Notes: generated from the letters alone by a model not told the origin. Shown: positions 50,601-60,616, counted from the stretch's first letter. The stretch: 64,000 bases of DNA from Brucella cytisi (GCA_012103075.1 JAAVLQ010000002.1:1538001-1602000); one strand, 5' to 3'. Numbers and translations: made by a program.

Positions 50601-52380
50601 GCTTCGCCATCTCCCATGCGTTCTGCAATCGAGACAGTAAAATGCCCCACTGATCGACGCGCTGTTCGATCTTACGATAGCCCGCCTTTTGGACCAACTG
50701 ATCCATTTCGCCCTGCGTGCGGCGGCGCATCACCCATGCCTCACCGCCGCGATGCGAGGTCAACGCCCGCGCGATCATTTCCAGTTGCGGATGCCATGGC
50801 TGGTTGGTGTAGATCAGCAGTGAGCCGTGTTTCTGCACACGGGCAAGCCCCGATAGCGAACGATTTATCAGCGCATTATCGGGAAAGAGCTCATAGAGAC
50901 CGGAAACGATGGCAAGGTCCGGCTGCGGCGTGACGGCGGCAAGGCTTTCCTCGTTGAAAGCATCGCCTTCTTCCATATGGGCAATGGCTTCCAGCCCGCG
51001 ATCCCGGATGAGCTTGTTGCCCGCCAGTACATTGATCGGCGAGTAATCGCGAAGATGAATGCTGTCCGGCAATTCACCTGCACGTACCACCGCATCAATC
51101 ACATAGCGGCCATGACCGCAGGCAATGTCAAGGATATTGGTCGAGCGACCTTCGCTTTTGAGCCGTTTGATCGACGCACCAATCAGTTCTTCCAGGTGCA
51201 CCTTGCGCTGCCGGATACCCCGCCAGCCGATCGCTTCCAGAAACTGCTTATCGATGAGCTTGCCGCCCGGCCCCGTGCCGCGTGCTTCATTCTCATAGAC
51301 ATAATCGAGCGTGGAACCGGAATCGAAGCCGGTGCGCTTGCCGACCTTCAACCCTTCAGAAAACAACGCACCGAAGGCTATCGAAGCACGTGTCGACGCC
51401 CAGTAAAGCCCCTGCGCCGTCAGCAGCGGCAGCGGGCTCGACAACCGATCCGCCTCGTCACGCGTATGGCCTGCAACATGCGCATCCGTCAGATCGGTGC
51501 GCTGCGGCGCTTCGGCAAAACGAGCCTTGATGAAATCGTGGATGAGTTCGATTGCCAGTTTGCGATCCCGTTCGCCGAGCGTGTCATGGTAAAACCCTTT
51601 GAGCACATGGCGCTCTTTGATCCGGCTGCCGAGATTCTCGAAGAAGCGATGTTGCGGCGCGGGACGCACGACAAAATCGCTACCGGAAATGAGCAGTTGT
51701 GTCGGAACGGTAATCGCGCGTGCATCGTCAACCACACGCTTGGCCGTCTCATAGAGTTGCAGCAAGATATGCGAGGCGATGGGCCGCGTGATCAGCGGAT
51801 CGGTACGATAGGATTCAATGCGTTCCGGATCGTGGGTCAGGAATTGTGGCTTGACGTATGAATTGACGTAGAACTTGCCTTTCAGCTTCTGCCACAGGCC
51901 GATGCCTTCCTTGGCGAATGGCACATAGAGCTTGATGTCGAAAGCGGGCGAAGCCAGCACCAGCGCCCGTATGTTCGGCGCGTAGTCATGTACCCACGCG
52001 GCCGCCAGTACAGCTCCGACACTCTGCGCGATGATTACCACGTCCTCGATGGCCGTGCCGGTTTCCTGTCGGATATGGGTTACGAAACTATCAAGATCAC
52101 GGATCGACACACCGAAGGATGGCGAGAACCCGCGCACGCCCGGCGACTGGCCATGGCCGCGCGCGTCCCGTGGCGTAGAAGGCGTAATCGTCCAGCCCCA
52201 ACTCATCGACAAGGTGCGCAACACGTTCGCTATGTTCATGCCCGCGATGCAAAGAACGATAACGCCTTTCGGCGTTTCGGAGAGTGCTGGCCAGAAACGA
52301 TAAAACAGCGACGTGCCGTCGTGGGTGACGAACTGGCTTTCCTGTGCCGCGCGATGCTGATTTGTTGCGTGCTCGTTCAT
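50575..52380 (-). CDS. Bifunctional alpha/beta hydrolase - SAM methyltransferase (YnbC-like; masked double frameshift)
   Basis: About 601 residues. The N-terminal half is an alpha/beta hydrolase (serine nucleophile in IIAQSVGAVLA, lid, and late FYHDTLGERDRK His region). The C-terminal half is a class I methyltransferase with the SAM motif NILDIACGHGRYVIDAV. The open frame hides a compensating pair of indels. From about 52245 to 52175 it reads out of frame (CIAGMNIANV...), while the neighbouring frame gives the normal HRGHEHSERVAHLVDELGLDDYAFYAT. Architecture and length match E. coli YnbC (585 residues). Substrates are unknown; a lysophospholipase-like or lipid-headgroup methylation role is a guess from context. 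Confidence 0.85.
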   Translation of the reverse strand: MNEHATNQHRAAQESQFVTHDGTSLFYRFWPALSETPKGVIVLCIAGMNIANVLRTLSMSWGWTITPSTPRDARGHGQSPGVRGFSPSFGVSIRDLDSFVTHIRQETGTAIEDVVIIAQSVGAVLAAAWVHDYAPNIRALVLASPAFDIKLYVPFAKEGIGLWQKLKGKFYVNSYVKPQFLTHDPERIESYRTDPLITRPIASHILLQLYETAKRVVDDARAITVPTQLLISGSDFVVRPAPQHRFFENLGSRIKERHVLKGFYHDTLGERDRKLAIELIHDFIKARFAEAPQRTDLTDAHVAGHTRDEADRLSSPLPLLTAQGLYWASTRASIAFGALFSEGLKVGKRTGFDSGSTLDYVYENEARGTGPGGKLIDKQFLEAIGWRGIRQRKVHLEELIGASIKRLKSEGRSTNILDIACGHGRYVIDAVVRAGELPDSIHLRDYSPINVLAGNKLIRDRGLEAIAHMEEGDAFNEESLAAVTPQPDLAIVSGLYELFPDNALINRSLSGLARVQKHGSLLIYTNQPWHPQLEMIARALTSHRGGEAWVMRRRTQGEMDQLVQKAGYRKIEQRVDQWGILLSRLQNAWEMAKRDSAVDGA

Positions 52381-52521
52381 GCCATCCCCTCTCCACCTGT
52401 TTCCTCATGAGGCAATCGCCCCCAATTTCTATTGAGTGAAACAAAATGTTTGAATAAACGAGCTGGAGCGAACCGCAAATAGCTGTTCAATACTTATTCT
52501 TCGTTTCCCAAGAGATTCTTG

Positions 52522-53136
52522 ATGTCGGTTTATCAACTCAAGTCGCGTTTCCAGAATTTACTGAGACCTCTTGTCATGCGACTTGCCGCAGGCGGTGTAA
52601 CGGCCAATCAGGTTACAGTCACTGCCGCGCTCGTCTCTGTCATACTTGGCGCTTTTCTGGCGTGGAGTGGAAACGCGGCATGGTTTGCGCTCGTCCCGGT
52701 CTGGCTGTTCCTGCGCATGGCGCTGAACGCCATCGACGGAATGCTGGCACGAGAACATGGGCAGAAATCGACGCTCGGCGCTTATCTCAACGAGATCGGT
52801 GACGTGATTTCCGATGCTGCCCTCTACGCGCCTTTTGCACTGGTTTTGCCGTTCACCGGCCCATGGATTTTCGCGATTGTCTTTCTGGCCACCCTTACAG
52901 AATTTGCGGGTGTTACCGGTGCGTCCGTAAGTGCGAGCCGTCGCTATGACGGCCCGATGGGCAAGAGCGACCGCGCCGTCGTCTTCGGCGTTCTCGGCGC
53001 CCGGATCGCCATTGATGGCAGCCTCCCGGACTGGATTTTCTGGCTTCAGCCGCTCCTCTGCCTGCTTCTGGTCATAACGACGGCCAAGCGTATCGCAAAT
53101 GGCGTAAGCGAGGCAAAACCCGGTAAAAGAGGCTAA
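52522..53136 (+). CDS. CDP-alcohol phosphatidyltransferase family protein (YnbA-like)
   Basis: 204 residues from ATG 52522, about six transmembrane segments. The family motif is recognisable as NAIDGMLAREHGQKSTLG followed by NEIGDVISD, but the first and third of the four canonical aspartates (D1 and D3 of DX2DGX2AR...GX3DX3D) are Asn. The family transfers a phosphatidyl group from CDP-diacylglycerol to an alcohol. It diverges from the hydrolase-methyltransferase operon (141-bp gap) and completes the YnbABCD-like parts list. Which alcohol it uses cannot be told from the sequence. Confidence 0.87.
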   Translation: MSVYQLKSRFQNLLRPLVMRLAAGGVTANQVTVTAALVSVILGAFLAWSGNAAWFALVPVWLFLRMALNAIDGMLAREHGQKSTLGAYLNEIGDVISDAALYAPFALVLPFTGPWIFAIVFLATLTEFAGVTGASVSASRRYDGPMGKSDRAVVFGVLGARIAIDGSLPDWIFWLQPLLCLLLVITTAKRIANGVSEAKPGKRG

Positions 53137-53218
53137 ATCAGGCCTTCTGGTACTGGTATTGACGCAATTGCGGCCTATGTTGGTGCATTCAATTCCAGCT
53201 CAATCGGAGGCCATGCCA

Positions 53219-53533
53219 ATGAAGAAAGCTAAGACTGCTTTTCTTTTTGCGGGCATATTCGCATTTTCTTCCGCGCTCAGCCCGGCGCTCGCTGCCAGCA
53301 ATGTCAACTCGAAACAACGAGCGAAGGAAGTCACCGCTGTCGTCAACGCCGTCGCGCAGAAAATGCCCGACCAGCCGATCAATACGGTGATGTATATCCG
53401 CTCCAATAATTTCGAGGTTCTCGCCGGCGACTGCACCGTGCGCGCGCATATCGTCTCGTCGGGTCACAAGGCGAAAAGCACTTCTCCCGACAAGATCAAG
53501 GTCCGGCTCAACAAGCGGCGCTGTGCGCGCTAA
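53219..53533 (+). CDS. Small exported protein of unknown function
   Basis: 104 residues from ATG 53219, chosen because GGAGG lies 8 bp upstream (an ATG at 53213 is too close). The signal peptide [25 protein letters not shown] precedes ASNVNSKQR. The mature part is basic, with two cysteines (DCTVR and RRCAR) that could form a disulfide in the periplasm. I recognise no family. Its stop codon overlaps that of the convergent LysR gene. Confidence 0.7.
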   Translation: MKKAKTAFLFAGIFAFSSALSPALAASNVNSKQRAKEVTAVVNAVAQKMPDQPINTVMYIRSNNFEVLAGDCTVRAHIVSSGHKAKSTSPDKIKVRLNKRRCAR

Positions 53534-54442
53534 CTTCCATTGAGCTGTGACTTGGCAACAGTCTTGACCACCCAGTCGGCAAAGACGCGAAGGCGGTTGC
53601 TGAGATGCCGGTTGGGTGGATAGACCAGATAGATCGGCATCGGTTCGATTTCCCACTCCTGCAGGACAGGGCGCAACGTGCCATTTTTGATGTCGTCCTT
53701 CACCATGAACAAAGGCGCCTGTACTACGCCGAGCCCTGCGCGAGCGCGGCGGCGAGATAGGTGGTCGATCTGTTCGCTGCCACCACATAGCGCCCGTTGA
53801 CCTCGATTTCCTCCGTCCCTTTTTGAAACGGAACGGCATCTGTTGGCCGGTCGATGGCCGGAAATAACCGACCACCGTGCAGTTCCTGCCCAGATCGGAC
53901 GGATGCAGCGGCGTGGAACAACGGTCTAGATATTCCGCCGAAGCGCAGGCTATGAAATGCATGTCGCCGATGCGCCGCGCAATGAGTGACTGATCGGCCA
54001 GCTCACCAATGCGGATGGCGCAATCGACGTTTTCCGCCACATAATCGACAGGCCGGTCCGATACGCCGAGATCAATCTGGATATCGGGATAGCGCTGGTG
54101 AAACTCGATCAACGCGGGAATGATGATCAGATTGGCGACCGCGCTCGCCATTTCAACGCGCAGCCGGCCTTTGGGCAAGGTCTGGGCGCTCGACAGGCTG
54201 CCATCAAGTTCCGCGAGATCGGCCAGCAATCGTGCTGCGCGCTCATAGTAAAGTGCGCCGTCCGGAGTTACGAGAACGCGGCGGGTCGTACGATTGAGGA
54301 GCTTTGTGCGCAGATGAGCTTCCAAGCCCCGGATGAGATTGCTGATTGTTGCCTTCGGCATATTGAGCGAGGCGGAGGCGCGCGTGAAGTTCCCGGTTTC
54401 AACAACCCGGAGAAAAGCGCGCATGGCCGAGAGCTGGTCCAT
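53530..54442 (-). CDS. LysR-family transcriptional regulator (two frameshifts)
   Basis: About 304 residues from ATG 54442 ([19 protein letters not shown]). Winged helix-turn-helix with [20 protein letters not shown], then a CrgA-type effector domain. Frame changes near 53817 ([16 protein letters not shown]...) and 53744 (...[21 protein letters not shown]). It diverges from the hydrolase-RND genes and is the best candidate for their regulator, much as LysR-type MexT controls mexEF in Pseudomonas. A palindrome GTCTATAGAC lies in between. Confidence 0.85.
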
Positions 54443-54505
54443 TATCAAATAGCCGTCATTGTTCGAGATTCTGGACAGTGTAACCAATTATAGGGGACTA
54501 TTCCA

Positions 54506-54515
54506 GTCTATAGAC
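54506..54515. promoter_or_regulatory. Palindrome upstream of the lysR gene
   Basis: Perfect 10-bp palindrome GTCTATAGAC, 64 bp upstream of the LysR start codon and in the divergent region; a possible LysR operator core. Confidence 0.35.
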
Positions 54516-54545
54516 AATGATAATATCTGATCGTGGCGGTTTGCC

Positions 54546-54655
54546 GCTGAAGCATTTCCAACAAAACCTTGAAACGGTTTTGCGTTCGGAAATGCGTGGA
54601 AATAAAATGGATAGAGCGGTTCAGACGATTCCGTAAAGCAGAACCCGCTCTAGAC
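54546..54655. repeat. Bru-RS-like palindromic repeat, copy 6 (long version)
   Basis: GCTGAAGCATTTCCAACAAA...ACGGTTTTGCGTTCGGAAATGC, then AAATAAAATGGATAGAGCGG and a second stem ending CCGCTCTAG. About 110 bp, the most complete two-part copy in the window. Confidence 0.7.
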
Positions 54656-54671
54656 ACGAAGGCCGTGAAAG

Positions 54672-55489
54672 ATGTGCGAGAAGTTTACGGTTGAGACAAT
54701 GCAGGCGGGTAACACCAACTGCACGGCGCGCGTTTATAAGGGCGCCAAATTGCTCTCTCCCCACCGGTGGTGTTGCACCTTCACGGTGGTGCTTTCTCGG
54801 TCAACTGCCTTGGTGACTGCGAGCGCGTCGCCGAAACACTTGCCGAGGCAGGTGCGGTGGTCGTCTCGCCGGAATATTCGTCAGCCTGTCTCAACCCGTT
54901 CCCGGCGGCGCTTGAGATAGCCTACTCCATTCTGACTTCGATGCGCGCGCGTTGCCCCTGAATTTGCGCACAAGAAGTCGATGCTGTTCGTCGCCGGTGA
55001 AGAGGCGGGCGGTAATATTGCTGCCGGCGTGGCTCTTATGGCGCGCGATCAATACCTGACCGATCTCAAGGGTCAGATACTGCTTTCGCCCATGCTTGAC
55101 CCCCCTGCCTCGCCACAGCCTCGTTCCGCAAGTATTGCGCGGAAAGCGCCGTCCAGACGATGTCGGATGGCTGGCAGCATTATCTGGGCGAGTGTGCGGG
55201 TTTCACCCACCCTTACGCCGCGCCTGCCCTGTGTACGCGTCTTGCTGGTCTGACACCCACCTTGCTTGTCACCAGCGCCCAGTGCCCGATGCGCGATGAA
55301 ACGCAGGCCTATGCCGAGCGTCTCCGTCAGGCGGGCGTGAAAGTACAATCGCACGTCCTGCCCGGAAAAGCCGGCTGGATAGCCGAAAACAAGGTGGCGA
55401 GCACCGACTGGTCGCCACAGGAACATAAACTTATCGACCTGTTTTCCGATTTCTTCCGGCAGGCAGGAGCAAAGCCAATCGCAGCATAA
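54672..55489 (+). CDS. Alpha/beta-hydrolase-fold protein with degenerate active site (several frameshifts)
   Basis: About 272 residues of the hormone-sensitive-lipase-like (alpha/beta hydrolase-3) group. The oxyanion motif HLHGGAF is present. The nucleophile elbow, normally GDSAGG, reads GEEAGGN, with a GAA GAG codon pair that no single-base indel would explain, so the catalytic serine is missing. The usual histidine region also differs (VLPGKAGWI). Frame changes occur near 54757, 54955, 55100 and 55135. It precedes the RND adaptor by 78 bp. It is probably a non-catalytic homologue; I cannot assign a role. Confidence 0.7.
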
Positions 55490-55567
55490 CATCAGATCGA
55501 AAGTCCTCCCAAGCTTTGATCTGATGTCCACATTGAAGCCGGCCCCCACCGGTCAGGAGATACAACA

Positions 55568-56757
55568 ATGACATCGATCACAGCCCGCCGGGCCCTATGG
55601 GGCGCCGGCCTGAGTATCCTATTGTCTGCAGCCGGCGGCGGCGCCATTCTCTTCGGCGTGCCTCACCTCAGGGCCGATGCTGCGACCGATATTTCCGCTC
55701 CACCGCCTGCCGTGCCGGTTTCGGTCGCCAAGGCAGAAGCGCGACGCATTGTAAGCTGGGAAGAGTTTTCCGGCCGTCTGGAAGCGATTGACCGGGTAGA
55801 AATTCGCCCGCGTGTCGGCGGCGCCATACTGAAAGCTCATTTCCGCGAAGGCGCTCTGGTGAAACAGGGCGACCTGCTCGTCACCATCGATCCCGAGCCC
55901 CGCAGCAGCTGTTGAAAAAAGCAAAAGCGCAGGTTTCAGCCGAAGAAGCCCGCGTCGCACTGGCCAAGACCGAACTGGAACGTGGTCGCCAGCTCGTGAC
56001 CACCCGCACCATCGCCCAGAGCGGTCTCGACCAGCGGTCCAGCGCCTATGACGAGACGCAGGCAAGCCTGCGCTCCGCCAAGGCTGCACTGCGTTCAGCC
56101 GAGCTCGATCTCCAATATACGGAAGTGCGCGCACCGATTTCCGGTCGCGTCGGGCGGCTGGAAGTCACGGCGGGCAATCTCGTTGCGGCAAGTTCTGCCT
56201 CACCAGTCCTGACCACGCTTGTTTCGGTCGATCCGATTTACGCAAGCTTCAGCGCGAATGAGGAAGTCGTCACCAAGGCACTTGCCAAGCTTGCAGCCTC
56301 ACACGGTGGAAGCGCCATCGAGCGCATTCCTGTCCAGATCGGCACTGCTTCCGATGAAGGCACTCCGATTTCCGGCCATATCCAGCTCATCAACAATGAA
56401 GTCGATGCCACGACCGGCACAATCCGGGTCCGTGCGGCAATCGACAATCCGGATGGAAGGCTCATTCCGGGGCAGTTTGTCCGCATTCGCTTCGGCGAGC
56501 CGGAACCCGATGAAAAACTGGTGGTGAGCGACCGGGCGATTTCTTCCGATCAAGACAAGAAGTTCGTCTTCGTTGTCGGCACGGATAACAAGGTTGAATA
56601 CCGACAGGTGGTTCTCGGTCGCAATTACGATGGCCTGCGCATTATAGAAAGCGGGCTGAAGCCCGGCGAGAGTATCGTCGTGAACGGCCTGCAGCGCATT
56701 CGTCCGGGCGTGGTCGTTGTACCGCAACCTGTAACCGAAACACTTGCCCAGAATTGA
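55568..56757 (+). CDS. RND efflux periplasmic adaptor (membrane fusion protein; one frameshift)
   Basis: About 397 residues. CAGGAG precedes the ATG. There is an N-terminal membrane anchor/signal (about residues 10-33), then a lipoyl domain (VEIRPRVGGAILKAHFREGALVKQGDLLVTIDP), a coiled-coil hairpin, the second lipoyl half (APISGRVGRLEVTAGNLV) and beta-barrel regions. One base is off near 55900, between IDPEP and the coiled coil. It is a MexE/AcrA-type adaptor linking the pump to an outer-membrane channel. No channel gene is visible. Brucella Bep adaptors are the nearest known type. Confidence 0.9.
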
Positions 56758-56766
56758 ATGAAACAG

Positions 56767-56837
56767 TGCGCGCCTGAAGCGCGCATAAACGCAAACACTC
56801 AGCCTAAACAACCCGCGAGAACGCTTGTTCCCGCGGG
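56767..56837 (+). other. Two consecutive stem-loops between adaptor and pump genes
   Basis: TGCGCGC-CTGAA-GCGCGCA at 56767-56785 and CCCGCGAGAAC-GCT-TGTTCCCGCGGG at 56812-56837. Neither has a U-tract, so they look like mRNA-processing or expression-balancing structures rather than terminators. Confidence 0.55.
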
Positions 56838-56877
56838 CCGGGAGAGTTTTTGCCTTCCCGCTTAAGGGGATAAACAG

Positions 56878-59800
56878 ATGAACTTTTCACGCTTTTTCGT
56901 CGACCGCCCGGTCTTCGCTGGCGTTCTGTCGGTCCTGATCTTTGTTGCCGGTCTGATCGGCATGACAGGTCTGCCGATTTCGGAATATCCGGAAGTCGTG
57001 CCGCCGCAGATCGTGGTTCGCGCACAATATCCGGGCGCCAACCCAGCCGTTATTTCCGAAACCGTCGCCACACCGCTTGAAGAACAAATCAACGGCGTCG
57101 AGGGCATGCTTTATATGCAGAGCCGGCGACCGCCGACGGTGTCATGACGCTGACTGTCACGTTTGCGCTCGGCACCGATCCCGATCAGGCGCAACAGCTG
57201 GTGCAGAACCGTATTTCGCAGGCCGAACCGCGCTTGCCGGAAGAGGTGCGCACCCTTGGCGTCACAACTGCCAAAAGCTCGCCCGATCTGACGCTGGTCG
57301 TTCATCTTATCTCGCCCGATGGGCGATATGACGTGAACTATCTGCGCAACTATGCCGTTCTGAACGTCAAGGATCGTATCGCCCGTATTCCGGGCGTCGG
57401 TCAGGTGCAGATATTCGGCGGCGGCGATTATTCGATGCGCGTCTGGATTGACCCGCAGAAGGCAGCCGAAAGAGGACTTTCTGCAAGCGACATCGCCACT
57501 GCCATTCGCCAGCAGAATGTTCAGGCCGCTGCCGGTGTCATCGGCGCATCGCCGTCCGTTTCGGGACTCGATCTTCAGCTTTCCGTCAATGCGCAAGGCC
57601 GCCTCCAGTCACCGGAAGAATTTGCCAATATCGTCGTGAAGTCGGGTAGCGAAGGCGAGATCACCCGGCTGGGCGATGTTGCGCGTGTGGAAATGGGCGC
57701 CGCTGATTATTCCCTGCGCTCGCTGCTCGACAACAAGTCTGCTGTCGGTATGGGTGTGTTTCAGGCACCCGGCTCCAATGCGCTTGAAATCTCCGAAAAC
57801 GTTCATGCCGCCATGGCCGATCTTAAGAAAACCATGCCGGAAGGCGTGGATTTCGACATCGTCTATGACACGACCGCATTTGTGAAAGCCTCCATTGAGT
57901 CGGTCATTCACACCCTGCTCGAAGCCATCGTGCTGGTGGTGATCGTCGTCATCCTGTTTTTGCAGACATGGCGCGCCTCCATCATTCCACTGGTTGCCGT
58001 TCCTGTTTCCATCGTGGGCACGTTCGCGGTCATGTATGTGTTCGGCTTCTCCATCAATGCGCTCAGCCTCTTCGGCCTTGTGCTTGCCATCGGCATCGTG
58101 GTCGATGACGCCATCGTGGTGGTGGAAAATGTCGAGCGTAACATCGAGCAGGGACTGTCACCGGTCGAGGCAACCTATCGCGCCATGCAGGAAGTGTCCG
58201 GGCCTATCATCGCCATCGCGCTGGTGCTGGTTGCAGTCTTCGTGCCGCTTGCCTTCATCACCGGTCTGACCGGTCAGTTCTACCGCCAGTTTGCTCTCAC
58301 TATCGCAATCTCGACGGTGATTTCCGCCTTCAACTCGCTGACGCTTTCGCCTGCTCTTGCAGCCCTGCTGCTGCGCGGGCACGACGCGCCGAAGGATCGT
58401 CTGACCCGGATCATGGACAAGCTGTTCGGCTGGTTCTTCCGTGGCTTCAACCGCTTCTTCGGGGCAAGTTCGGAAGCCTATGGGCGCGGCGTTGGCAGCA
58501 TTCTCTCGCGCAAGTCGCTGGTGATGGGCCTTTATGTCGTGCTGCTCGGCATCACCTTCGTGCTGTTCCGTGCAGTACCCGGCGGTTTTGTTCCGGCGCA
58601 GGACAAGCAATATCTGATCGGCTTCGCGCAATTGCCGGATGCGGCAACGCTCGATCGTTCGGAAGACGTTATCCGCCGCATGAGCGACATCGCGCTCAAG
58701 CATCCGGGCGTAGCCAATGCCATCGCCTTCCCCGGTCTGTCGATTAATGGTTTTACCAACTCGTCGAACTCCGGCATCGTCTTCGTGACGCTGAAGCCGT
58801 TCGAGGAACGTAAATCGCCAGAGCTTTCGGCCAATGCAATTACGGGAGAACTGAACCAGCAGTTCGGCGCCATTCAGGACGCATTCATCGCCATGTTCCC
58901 GCCGCCACCCGTTCAGGGGTCTCGGCACAACAGGCGGTTTCAAGCTCCAGCTTGAGGATCGCAACGGGCTTGGTTTCCGTGCGCTGGACGATGCAACCAA
59001 GGCGTTTCTCGCCAAGGCCTATCTGACACCCGAACTGGCTGGCCTCTATTCGAGCTACCAGATCAATGTGCCGCAGCTTTATGCCGATCTTGATCGTACG
59101 AAAGCACGTCAGCTAGGCGTGGCGGTGACCGATGTGTTCGAAACCCTGCAGATTTATCTGGGTTCGCTCTATGTCAACGACTTCAATGCCTTTGGACGCA
59201 CCTACAGCGTGCGCATTCAGGCCGATGCGAATTACCGCAGCCATGCCGAGGACATAGGCAAGCTGAAGGTTCGTTCGCAGTCGGGCGAGATGATCCCGCT
59301 GTCGGCTCTTCTGAAGGTGGAGCAGACGGTGGGTGCGGAACGCGCCATCCGTTATAACGGCTTCCTTTCTGCCGATATCAACGGTAACCCAGCTCCCGGA
59401 TTCTCGTCCGGCCGGGCACAGGCTGCCATCGAACGGATCGCAGAAGAAACCTTGCCTCCGGGCATCGCTTACGAGTGGACAGACTTGACCTACCAGCAAA
59501 TTCTCGCCGGCAACTCAGGCTTCCTCGTCTTCCCGCTGGCGTTGCTGTTGGTCTATCTGGTTCTGGCCGCCCAATATGAAAGCCTTGCCCTCCCGCTGTC
59601 GATCATCATGATCGTGCCCATGGGGATCATGGCCGCACTCACCGGCGTCTGGTTGACGGGAGGCGATAACAACGTCTTCACCCAGATCGGCTTGATAGTC
59701 CTTGTGGGGCTATCGGCGAAGAACGCGATCCTGATCGTGGAATTCGCCCGCGAGTTGAGCTGTCCGGACGAACCGTCGTGCAGGCGGCGGTCGAGGCAAA

Positions 59801-60060
59801 CCGGTTGCGTCTGCGCCCGATCCTGATGACCTCGATGGCCTTCATCATGGGCGTGGTACCTCTGGTGACGTCGACCGGTGCCGGTGCGGAAATGCGCTCG
59901 GCCATGGGCATCGCGGTCTTTGCAGGCATGATCGGCGTGACGGCCTTCGGCATCTTCATGACACCGGTGTTCTATGTGCTGATCCGCAAGCTCTCCGGTG
60001 AACGCCCGTTAAAGCATGCAGGTGCCAAGATCGAAGCCCGCATCTGGCGCCGGGGAATAA
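56878..60060 (+). CDS. RND efflux pump, inner-membrane transporter (HAE1 family; about four frameshifts)
   Basis: About 1060 residues, 12 transmembrane segments, two large periplasmic loops. ATG follows [32 protein letters not shown] is the typical N-terminus; the proton-relay aspartates are in [17 protein letters not shown] and the partner lysine in [14 protein letters not shown]. Frame changes lie near 57125, 58920, 59765 and the very end. The uncorrected last frame runs through the terminator to 60125, so I take the TAA at 60058-60060 as the true stop. It is the proton-driven drug exporter that works with the adaptor encoded upstream. Confidence 0.92.
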
Positions 60061-60088
60061 TCCCGGCATCACCTCAAAACCTGACCAG

Positions 60089-60114
60089 AAGGGCCGGAGC
60101 AATCCGGCCCTTTT
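60089..60114 (+). terminator. Rho-independent terminator after the RND pump gene
   Basis: AAGGGCCGG, loop AGCAAT, CCGGCCCTTTT: strong GC stem with a T tract, 29 bp after the TAA at 60060. Confidence 0.88.
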
Positions 60115-60203
60115 CATGCAATTAACGGATATATTTTCTTCGCGTCGCGATATCGCCCGAATCTGTTTTTAAGAGGGGCTCGTTCGATGCATGAAGGAGA
60201 AGA

Positions 60204-60583
60204 TTGTTGCAAAAGTCCGGCTTGCTTGCCCTCACCCTTGTTGTCACTGCGCTAACAGCATGTTCCGAAACGACGCCCGGCCCGTCGGCAAGTGCCTCTC
60301 CCGCAAAACCGCCCGTCGACCCCACACCGATCACCGGCAACTGGTGTAGCTCCGATGGCCAGCGGTTCTCCATTTCCGGCGAGCGTTTCGACAGCCGCGA
60401 CAGCCAGTGCTCTGTAACACGGATAAACAATTACGAAGGCACGTTTACCGTCGCCATGTCCTGTACCGCCAACGGTCAGCAGTCGAACGAAAACATCACC
60501 ATTTCCCCGTCGGCCAATCGCTGCATATCTCGTTCCTGTCTATGGGCGGCAAGCGTGCTGTGGTGAGCCGCTGCGCCTCCTGA
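60204..60583 (+). CDS. Small outer-membrane-type lipoprotein (one frameshift at the C-terminus)
   Basis: About 126 residues. The start is a TTG (60204 or 60207) after GAAGGAGA. Lipoprotein signal with lipobox LTAC, then a Ser/Pro-rich linker and a domain with four cysteines. It contains TPITGNWCSSDGQRFSISG, reminiscent of small beta-barrel inhibitor-like lipoproteins of Brucellaceae. A missing base near 60510 shifts the end; in the corrected frame it reads GQSLHISFLSMGGKRAVVSRCAS and stops at 60583. Function unknown. Confidence 0.65.
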
Positions 60584-60616
60584 CCGCCCCTAAATCACAT
60601 TGAAGCCGACCATGAT

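Noticed and set aside
56767..56837. Rho-independent terminator between adaptor and pump
   Set aside because: Neither stem is followed by a T tract, and the pump gene must be transcribed with the adaptor.
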